From: Elusimicrobia bacterium CG03_land_8_20_14_0_80_50_18
Lineage (GTDB): Bacteria; CG03
Assembly: GCA_002780705.1 (NCBI GenBank)
Contig: PEUP01000005.1
Span: forward strand, 1-12,222
Direction: 5' to 3'
Length of the DNA: 12,222 nucleotides
Below are positions 6,571-12,222 of the stretch, piece after piece (positions within the stretch are counted from its first letter, which is position 1; each line of letters begins with the position of its first letter). The position numbers and the translations under genes were made by a program. The notes beneath the pieces were generated by a model. That model ran no database searches. It had not been told where the DNA came from and saw only the letters and a list, made by a program, of their open reading frames with translations.

Positions 6571-8048
6571 TGCTGAAAAATTTTATTCTGAAAAATAATT
6601 ATAACGACTCCGTCGTGCTGATGACCGCCGCAAACGGCGTGAGGAATGAATTCTCCAACAAAAATGTTTCAGCCGTGATGGCGACACCCCAGAACATGGA
6701 ACTGCTGGAGAGTCTCAATCTTCTTTCCGATGAGGGGAAGAAGGCCGTAAGCGCCGATCTCATATTCGCGATTGACGCGGATAACGCGGAAACAGCCGAA
6801 AAAATGTTTGAGGCTTTTCAGAAACACCTGTCCGCCAAAGCCTCAGGGAAAGACAGCGGGAAGTCTGAGGACAGCTCTTTTGACACGGCGCTTTCGGGCG
6901 ATGCGGCCCTGGTGCTTATGTCCATACCCGGAAGATATGTCGCTAGGGAAGCGGCGAGGGCTCTCGGCGCAGGCAAAAATGTGATGGTCTTCAGCGACAA
7001 TGTGCCGCTGGAGGAAGAGCTCCGGTTAAAAAAACTTGCGCTTGAAAAAAAACTTCTGTTCATGGGCCCCGATTGCGGCACCTGCATTATCAACGGCAAG
7101 GGGCTGGGTTTCGCCAATGTCATTAAGCCGGGAAACATAGGTATTGTGGGCGCCTCAGGTTCCGGCATTCAGGAGCTGACCTGCGCCATAGACAAAATGG
7201 GACAGGGCATGTCGCAGGTTATAGGAGTGGGGGGCAGGGACATTAAAAGCGCTGTCGGCGGCTTGAGCATGCTCGCCGCGATGGATTTGCTGGAAAGTGA
7301 CAGGAACACCGATATCATTATTATAGTGTCCAAACCGCCCGACGCCGATGTGGCGGATAAGCTCATTTCAAAAGCCAAATCGGGAAGAAAGAAATATGTC
7401 ATCAATTTTCTTACAATGGAACTCAAAGATTTCGGCAACATACAATTCGCTTCCAATCTTGAAGAGGCGGCGGTCAGGGTCTGCCGCCTGCTGGATAAAA
7501 ACGCGGCCCTGCCTGTCTCGTCCCGTGCGCTTCCGAAGCTCAAAGACAAATATCTCCGCGCTCTCTACGCCGGAGGGACGCTCTGCTACGAGGCGCTCTA
7601 TCTGCTCAAAGACATTGAGATATTCTCTAACACGCCGATAAACAAGGACCTCGCGCTGAAGGATGTTTTTAAAAGCGTTAAAAATTCTCTCCTGGATATG
7701 GGAGAAGATGATTTTACGAGGGGCTACCCTCATCCGATGATGGATTTCACGCTGAGGAAACAGAGGATAGTGCAGGAGGCGGAAGACCCTGACACCGGCG
7801 TCATACTGCTGGACTGCACTCTCGGATGGGGCTGTCACGATGATCCCGCGGGGGAGCTTGCGGAAGCGATAGCGGAGGCGAAAAAAATAAATCCCGCTCT
7901 TGTTTTTATCACTCCCATTACCGGTTCTTCGGGCGATCCTCAGGGTTTTGACGCGCAGCGGAAAAAACTGGAGGACGCCGGGGCGCTCGTTTACCACACG
8001 AACAGGCAGGCGGTTGAGGCTGCCCGCGACATCCTTTTCTCAAAATGA
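6570..8048 (+). CDS. fdrA: FdrA / AllF-like protein (succinyl-CoA synthetase-like fold)
   Basis: 492 residues, somewhat shorter than E. coli FdrA (about 555). The first ~80 residues form an ACT-like/alpha-beta region (DSVVLMTAANGVRNEFSN). A poorly conserved linker rich in Lys, Ser and Asp spans about 88-105. The core has the family signatures: MGPDCGTCIINGKGLGFANV (165-184), NIGIVGASGSGIQELTC (189-205), GVGGRDIKSAVGG (219-231) and TDIIIIVSKPP (247-257). The C-terminal domain includes LDCTLGWGCHDDPAGELAEAI. FdrA proteins resemble succinyl-CoA synthetase alpha and beta chains but are tied to carbamoyl transfer in ureide catabolism. Together with DUF2877 and DUF1116 it would make oxamate carbamoyltransferase. 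It starts with a good Shine-Dalgarno and ends with an ATGA overlap into the PRTase-like gene, so the two are probably translationally coupled. Confidence 0.93.
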   Translation: MLKNFILKNNYNDSVVLMTAANGVRNEFSNKNVSAVMATPQNMELLESLNLLSDEGKKAVSADLIFAIDADNAETAEKMFEAFQKHLSAKASGKDSGKSEDSSFDTALSGDAALVLMSIPGRYVAREAARALGAGKNVMVFSDNVPLEEELRLKKLALEKKLLFMGPDCGTCIINGKGLGFANVIKPGNIGIVGASGSGIQELTCAIDKMGQGMSQVIGVGGRDIKSAVGGLSMLAAMDLLESDRNTDIIIIVSKPPDADVADKLISKAKSGRKKYVINFLTMELKDFGNIQFASNLEEAAVRVCRLLDKNAALPVSSRALPKLKDKYLRALYAGGTLCYEALYLLKDIEIFSNTPINKDLALKDVFKSVKNSLLDMGEDDFTRGYPHPMMDFTLRKQRIVQEAEDPDTGVILLDCTLGWGCHDDPAGELAEAIAEAKKINPALVFITPITGSSGDPQGFDAQRKKLEDAGALVYHTNRQAVEAARDILFSK

Positions 8049-9130
8049 GCGACTATCTTAAAAAAATTGCCGGCCCCACCAACGCCGCGCTGTACAGAAT
8101 ATGCCCCGCCTCAAGTATTGAAAGATACATAATCTCAACGCCGGCCACGAGAAAGATTCTTAACATGCCCGAGATACACGGTTTTGAATACACCTATCTT
8201 TTAAGGAAAGGCCTTGAGAATTTTCTGAAAACCCCCTTCGCCGCGAAATTTTTTGCCGACGCCGGCGGCGGAGCGAAATATTCCGCGCTGCATTTTCTGA
8301 GAGGCGGGTTGAATTTCAACTTCATAGAACAGTTTTACAAGTGCTACGGTTTCACGAAAGTCAACGCTTCTTTTATGACATCCCAGAGGGTGCAGAAGGG
8401 CAAGCACTGGCAGATCAAGCACGACCAGTACAGAAAATTCTCGCTTGAAGGCGTGACTTCGCTCATCGCGGGGGATGTCATAGCCACGGGCACGACACTT
8501 CAGAACGGCTTTGACTGCATACTGGACATGGATGTCAAACTGGACAGGTTCATCTTTTTTACGATAGGCACGCCTTACACGGAGAAGATCATCGGCGCTT
8601 ATGAGAAAAAATTCAGGAAAAAGAACCGGAATTTCAAGGCATATATTTTTTATATAGAGGGCCGTTTTGAGCTCGTTGAGAAAAAAGGAGAACTGCCCTT
8701 CGCGATAGACGGCACCGATCTTATCAGGACAAAGGCTCTTTTGAGCCCTGAATTTGAGGCCTCGCAGACCATTGCCTCGCGAATAGAAAGATGCGCCATT
8801 TATGATGTCGGGGCAAGGGCATTCAACTGGAGAAAACATTTCAGGGATATCGTGGAGTACTGGCAGCAGCTCAGCAAGAGCGAATACAGCGTGCCTGAAA
8901 TCTACAATCTGCGGCACCCCTTTCCCTACGCCGATTATGACGAATACGAGAAAGCCAAAAAAAAGATTTGGCCGGAACTCTCAAAAGACACGGTCAAAAG
9001 GCTGTATGAAAGAGAAATCAAAATGCTGCTTCGCACGATAAAGCTGGACTCCTGGAGCTTTTTCGCCCAGCGGCTGAAGTTTCTCAAAAATTCCGCTCAG
9101 ACGATAAAATGGAGGAATGACGATGTTTAA
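8045..9130 (+). CDS. Putative type I phosphoribosyltransferase-like protein of unknown substrate
   Basis: 361 residues with no named family that I can recognise. Two signatures suggest a PRTase fold. FLRGGLNFNF (84-93) resembles the 'LR-x-GL' strand of uracil and orotate PRTases. SLIAGDVIATGTTLQNGF (139-156) matches the PRPP loop pattern (hydrophobic strand, acidic residue, then ATGxTL), although the usual pair of acidic residues is reduced to Gly143-Asp144. A long C-terminal part (about 230-361) is rich in Trp, Tyr, Lys and Arg, for example RAFNWRKHFRDIVEYWQQL and KLDSWSFFAQRLKFLK, and I cannot place it. The gene overlaps fdrA by 4 bp (ATGA) and the DUF1116 gene by 8 bp, so it is embedded between presumed subunits of one enzyme. 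A role in purine or ureide handling is inferred from context only. Confidence 0.72.
   Translation: MSDYLKKIAGPTNAALYRICPASSIERYIISTPATRKILNMPEIHGFEYTYLLRKGLENFLKTPFAAKFFADAGGGAKYSALHFLRGGLNFNFIEQFYKCYGFTKVNASFMTSQRVQKGKHWQIKHDQYRKFSLEGVTSLIAGDVIATGTTLQNGFDCILDMDVKLDRFIFFTIGTPYTEKIIGAYEKKFRKKNRNFKAYIFYIEGRFELVEKKGELPFAIDGTDLIRTKALLSPEFEASQTIASRIERCAIYDVGARAFNWRKHFRDIVEYWQQLSKSEYSVPEIYNLRHPFPYADYDEYEKAKKKIWPELSKDTVKRLYEREIKMLLRTIKLDSWSFFAQRLKFLKNSAQTIKWRNDDV
9111..9115 (+). promoter_or_regulatory. Shine-Dalgarno deciding the DUF1116 start
   Basis: GGAGG sits 7 nt before the ATG at 9123 but only 1 nt before the ATG at 9117. This favours 9123 as the real start, with the protein beginning MFKNDK. 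Confidence 0.75.
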
Positions 9131-10529
9131 GAACGATAAGCTCATCAACCTGGGCGTGGCTCGCTTTTATGACGCTCTAAAAAAACAGGGCGCGGATGTG
9201 GAAAACGCGAAATTCACGCCTTTTGCCGGCGGAGATACGGAAATGGCGGCTCTTCTGGATTCGCTGGAACAGATAAAAGATGAGATAGACGCGGCAAACG
9301 CCGAGGCAATCCGCCGCATCAACGAATCAACGCCCGTGCTTATCGCCGTAGCCCGCGCGAAGGATGTGATACCGGGCATGAAGAAAAATCTGCTCCTCCA
9401 CGCGGGGCCTCCCGTGACGAAGGAAAAGATGTGCGGCCCCGTTATGGGCGCGGTGCTGGGCGCCATCGTTTACGAGGGTCTGGCCCAGGATCTCAAAGAA
9501 GCGAAGGTTCTCGTTGACCGGGGTGAGATAGAGTTTTCTCCCTGCCATCACCATTCCTCCGTGGGGCCCATGGCCGGTGTGGTGTCCGCCTCAATGTGGG
9601 TTTATGTGGTGGAAAATAAAAAGTTTGGCAATAAGGCCTACTGCACGCTCAACGAGGGGCTCGGAAAGGTGCTGAGGTTCGGCGCCAATTCTTCCGATGT
9701 GCTGAAGCATCTCAAATGGATGGAAGAGGTGCTGGCGCCGTCTATGAACGAGGCTCTCAAAGAATCAAAAAACGGAATAGACATAAAAGCCATTACCTCT
9801 CAGGCCCTGATGATGGGCGACGAATGCCACAACAGGAATGTCGCGGCGACGGATATTCTCATAAAAGAGCTGCTCCCTCTTTTTCTCAAGACGGGAATAG
9901 CGAAAAATGTAATAAAAGAAATCATTGATTTCATAGCGTCAAACCCGCACAGCTATCTCAATGTGTCCATGGCCGCCTGCAAAGCGACCGCCGATACGAT
10001 AGCCGGCCTGGACAAATCAACCCTCGTCTCCGCCATGGCCAGAAACGGAACGGAGCTCGGCATCCGCGTGGCGGGTGTTGGCGATGAGTGGTTCACGGCT
10101 CCGGCGGGAATACCCAAAGGCCTTTATTTCGCCGGCTACGATGAGAGTGATTCCAACCCCGACCTCGGCGATTCCACGATTTCGGAGACAGCCGGCATCG
10201 GGGCTAACGCCATGGCCTCCGCTCCGGCTATCGTCAAGTTCGTCGGCGGCACGCCTGACGACGCCATGAAATTCACCAAACAGACCTATGACATATGCGC
10301 GGGGGAGTCGTCTAATTTCCAGATCCCTTATCTGAATTTCAGGGGCGCGCCTGTCGGGTTTGATATCAGAAAGATCGTCGCGAAACAGCAGCCGCCTTTC
10401 ATAAACACGGGCATAGCCCACAAGGACGCGGGCATAGGACAGATAGGCGCGGGGCTTCTTTACGCGCCCATGGAATGTTTCAAGGCCGCCCTCAAACGGT
10501 TCGCCGACAAAAACCTTTCCCCCAAGTAA
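9123..10529 (+). CDS. allG: DUF1116 protein, AllG/YlbE-like (putative oxamate carbamoyltransferase subunit)
   Basis: 468 residues from the ATG at 9123 (470 if the ATG at 9117 is used; the Shine-Dalgarno favours 9123). DUF1116 motifs are plain: LLLHAGPPVTKEKMCGPVMG near residue 90-110, FSPCHHHSSVGPMAGVVSAS near 140, FGNKAYCTLNEGLGKVLRFG near 170-190, and QALMMGDECHNRNVAATD near 230. The C-terminal half has GTELGIRVAG and TAGIGANAMASAPAIVKFVGG. The Cys-His-His-His cluster suggests a metal or catalytic site. In E. coli, YlbE sits with FdrA and YlbF in the allantoin cluster and is one of the three proteins assigned to oxamate carbamoyltransferase. This is the last gene of the operon, and the next gene has its own promoter after a 42-bp gap. 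A carbamate kinase, usual in such clusters, is not seen here. Confidence 0.91.
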   Translation: MFKNDKLINLGVARFYDALKKQGADVENAKFTPFAGGDTEMAALLDSLEQIKDEIDAANAEAIRRINESTPVLIAVARAKDVIPGMKKNLLLHAGPPVTKEKMCGPVMGAVLGAIVYEGLAQDLKEAKVLVDRGEIEFSPCHHHSSVGPMAGVVSASMWVYVVENKKFGNKAYCTLNEGLGKVLRFGANSSDVLKHLKWMEEVLAPSMNEALKESKNGIDIKAITSQALMMGDECHNRNVAATDILIKELLPLFLKTGIAKNVIKEIIDFIASNPHSYLNVSMAACKATADTIAGLDKSTLVSAMARNGTELGIRVAGVGDEWFTAPAGIPKGLYFAGYDESDSNPDLGDSTISETAGIGANAMASAPAIVKFVGGTPDDAMKFTKQTYDICAGESSNFQIPYLNFRGAPVGFDIRKIVAKQQPPFINTGIAHKDAGIGQIGAGLLYAPMECFKAALKRFADKNLSPK

Positions 10530-10535
10530 TTTTTC

Positions 10536-10565
10536 TTGACCGCGGGGAGCATTTATTGTTAAAAT
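10536..10565 (+). promoter_or_regulatory. Predicted leaderless promoter of the xanthine dehydrogenase-type gene
   Basis: TTGACC (10536-10541), an 18-bp spacer, then TAAAAT (10560-10565) with TG one base upstream (extended -10). The hexamer ends 6 nt before the ATG at 10572. There is no purine-rich Shine-Dalgarno within the 6 nt (GACCCG) or just upstream. Confidence 0.62.
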
Positions 10566-10571
10566 GACCCG

Positions 10572-12222
10572 ATGAAAAAGAGCAATCTTAATTCTGTGGG
10601 CAAGTCGGAGATAAGAAAGGACGCCTTTTCAAAGGTGACGGGGCGCTCTCTCTTTATCAATGATGTCAAGTTCCCCGCCATGCTCTACGCCGCGACGGTG
10701 CGAGCGCCGAAACCGCACATAAAAATTTTGTCCATAGACGATTCCGCGGCTAAAAAACTGAACGGCGTGCAGGGCATCTATTACGCCAAGGATGTGCCCG
10801 GCGACAACAGGGTTCCGCTGGTGTTTCAGGACTATCCTTTCCTCGCGGAAGGCACGGCGAAATTTCAGGGACAGGCCGTCGGCCTTGTGGCCGCGGAAGA
10901 TCCCGAGACAGCCAAACTCGCCGCCGCCATGGTCAAAATAAAATACAGAGAACTGCCCGCTGTTTTTGACCCGCTTGAGGCGATGAAGAAAAACAGTCCG
11001 AAGATATACGGAAAAGACAACATCTTCAAAAAATTCACGGTGAAGAAAGGCGATGTCAAAAAAGCCGGAGCCGATATTGAGATAGAGGATGTGTTTAGCG
11101 TGAACTATCAGGTGCACGCCTATCTTGAGACGCAGGGCGCCATCGCCGTGCCCCGCGACGACGGAGGAATGGATGTTTACGGCTCCATGCAGTGCCCTTT
11201 TTATGTGCAGGACGCCGTGGCGAAGGTTCTGGGCCAGACATACAACAAGGTGACGATAATACAGCAGACGACCGGCGGCGCCTTCGGCGGAAAGGAAGAT
11301 GTGCCCTCAATCGTCTGCGGCCACGCGGCGATGCTCGCGCGCCTGACGGGGCGCCCTGTCAAGCTGATATACGGCAGGGAAGAGGATTTCCGTTCAATGT
11401 CCAAAAGGCATCCCGGCTGGGCGAGGATAAAATACGGCGCGAAGAAAAACGGGAAGATCGTGTCCTGTAAGGTGAAATATGTCCTGGACGGCGGCGCCTT
11501 CGCGACGCTCAGCCCCATTGTCCTTTGGAGGGGCACGGTGCACGCTTCCGGGCCCTACGAGATAGACAATGTGCTCATTGAGACCTACGCGGCCGCGACA
11601 AACAAGGTGCCCTGCGGGGCCTACCGCGGTTTCGGCCAGCCTCAGATAGCTTTCGCCAATGAATCGCTGCTCGACATGCTCGCCGAGAAACTGAATATGA
11701 ATCCCGCCCGCCTTCGCGAAATCAACGCCATTAAAAAAGGCGGCACGACGGCCACAAACCAGAAGATAACGGAAAGCATAGGATTGCGCAAAACACTGGC
11801 TCTGGCGAAAAAATCCGCGGGCTGGTCAAGAAAATGGAAAAAACCGTCGTCAAAGAAAGGCGTGAAAAAATACGGTATAGGCATGGCATCCTCGATTTAC
11901 GGTGTCGGTCTGGGCGCAGGGGGGCAGCATCTGGCCAAGAGCGGTTCTTTTGTGCAGATTGAACCCGACGGAAGCGTTCTCATCGCCGTGGGCAACACCG
12001 AAATGGGCCAGGGCGCGCGCACGGTGCTTTCGCAGATAGCGGCCGAAACCCTGGGGGCGCCTTACGAGCTTGTGGACATGATGCCCACTGACACATCCAG
12101 GGTGCCGGATTCGGGTCCCACAGTGGCCTCGCGCACAACCGTCATGAGCGGCACATCCATTATGAACGCCTGCAAAGCCATACGCGGGCGCATTGACAAA
12201 GTGGTCCGCCAGGAACTTAAAG
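10572..12222 (+). CDS. xdhA: Xanthine dehydrogenase-type molybdopterin-binding subunit (3' end outside window)
   Basis: The frame is open from the ATG at 10572 to the right edge (550 codons visible), so the C-terminus, which holds the catalytic Glu region of this family, is missing. It begins VGKSEIRKDAFSKVTGRSLFINDV, the usual start of a stand-alone molybdenum subunit. This implies a three-subunit enzyme with separate FAD and 2Fe-2S proteins, which are not in view. Molybdopterin-family motifs follow: YLETQGA (from Y184), GGAFGGKED (235-243), AYRGFGQPQ (350-358, with Arg352 at the substrate-binding position), NTEMGQGARTVLSQIAAETLG (from about 475, with EMGQG at 477-481) and DSGPTVASR (from 513). 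The family hydroxylates purines or aldehydes using water. The ureide gene context favours xanthine or hypoxanthine to urate, but nicotinate-type or selenium-dependent hydroxylases in the same family are not excluded. Confidence 0.93.
   Translation, partial: MKKSNLNSVGKSEIRKDAFSKVTGRSLFINDVKFPAMLYAATVRAPKPHIKILSIDDSAAKKLNGVQGIYYAKDVPGDNRVPLVFQDYPFLAEGTAKFQGQAVGLVAAEDPETAKLAAAMVKIKYRELPAVFDPLEAMKKNSPKIYGKDNIFKKFTVKKGDVKKAGADIEIEDVFSVNYQVHAYLETQGAIAVPRDDGGMDVYGSMQCPFYVQDAVAKVLGQTYNKVTIIQQTTGGAFGGKEDVPSIVCGHAAMLARLTGRPVKLIYGREEDFRSMSKRHPGWARIKYGAKKNGKIVSCKVKYVLDGGAFATLSPIVLWRGTVHASGPYEIDNVLIETYAAATNKVPCGAYRGFGQPQIAFANESLLDMLAEKLNMNPARLREINAIKKGGTTATNQKITESIGLRKTLALAKKSAGWSRKWKKPSSKKGVKKYGIGMASSIYGVGLGAGGQHLAKSGSFVQIEPDGSVLIAVGNTEMGQGARTVLSQIAAETLGAPYELVDMMPTDTSRVPDSGPTVASRTTVMSGTSIMNACKAIRGRIDKVVRQELK

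Noticed and set aside
7368..7997. 209-residue minus-strand open frame opposite fdrA
   Set aside because: It lies wholly inside fdrA, whose family motifs are unambiguous. The antisense product shows no family features and no start signals.
8201..8917. 238-residue minus-strand open frame opposite the PRTase-like gene
   Set aside because: The plus-strand frame has overlaps typical of an operon and PRTase-like motifs. The antisense frame has neither.
9117..9122. ATG at 9117 as the DUF1116 start
   Set aside because: The GGAGG at 9111-9115 is only one base away from it, while the ATG at 9123 has ideal 7-nt spacing.
11201..11536. Short minus-strand frames across 10629-11884
   Set aside because: The plus strand is one uninterrupted xanthine dehydrogenase-type frame from 10572 to the edge, with all its motifs. 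The minus-strand frames are by-products.

Overview
The window appears to come from a Gram-negative (diderm) bacterium with moderate GC content. Two neighbouring outer-membrane-type lipoproteins (one LpoB-like) and a DUF374 acyltransferase support an outer membrane. The lineage cannot be fixed from the sequence. Poly-A/poly-T runs inside GC-rich coding sequence and the unusual gene mix would suit a poorly cultured phylum such as Elusimicrobiota or Omnitrophota, but that is a guess. Genes are packed tightly, no gap exceeds 60 bp, and I saw no mobile element, tRNA, rRNA or CRISPR array.

Left part, 1-4609. The 3' end of a Sir2-family NAD-dependent deacylase runs rightward off the left edge. It meets a leftward four-gene operon that starts at 4609. 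In transcription order this holds a DUF374 (lysophospholipid acyltransferase-like) protein, a 470-residue protein that looks like an archaeo-eukaryotic-type primase (AEP) with a C-terminal PriL-like cysteine domain, an LpoB-like lipoprotein, and a COG3014-like TPR lipoprotein. The themes are envelope and cell wall plus a possible primase.

Right part, 4630-12222. This is a rightward purine/ureide catabolism island: glycerate kinase; DUF2877 (AllH/YlbF-like); FdrA (AllF-like); an unassigned phosphoribosyltransferase-like protein; DUF1116 (AllG/YlbE-like); and the molybdopterin subunit of a xanthine dehydrogenase-type hydroxylase, which continues past the right edge. In E. coli the FdrA/YlbE/YlbF trio sits in the allantoin regulon and is linked to oxamate carbamoyltransferase. 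Glycerate kinase handles the glyoxylate-derived branch of the same pathway, and xanthine dehydrogenase feeds purine rings in. The likely route is xanthine to urate to allantoin/ureidoglycolate, ending in carbamoyl phosphate plus oxamate and in 2-phosphoglycerate.

All four transcription-unit starts have a -10-like hexamer ending exactly 6 nt before the ATG and no Shine-Dalgarno sequence, so their mRNAs are probably leaderless. Most operon-internal genes instead have good Shine-Dalgarno sites or overlap the gene before. The best leads are the PRTase-like protein embedded among the carbamoyltransferase subunits, the primase-like protein in a cell-envelope operon, and the leaderless promoter pattern.
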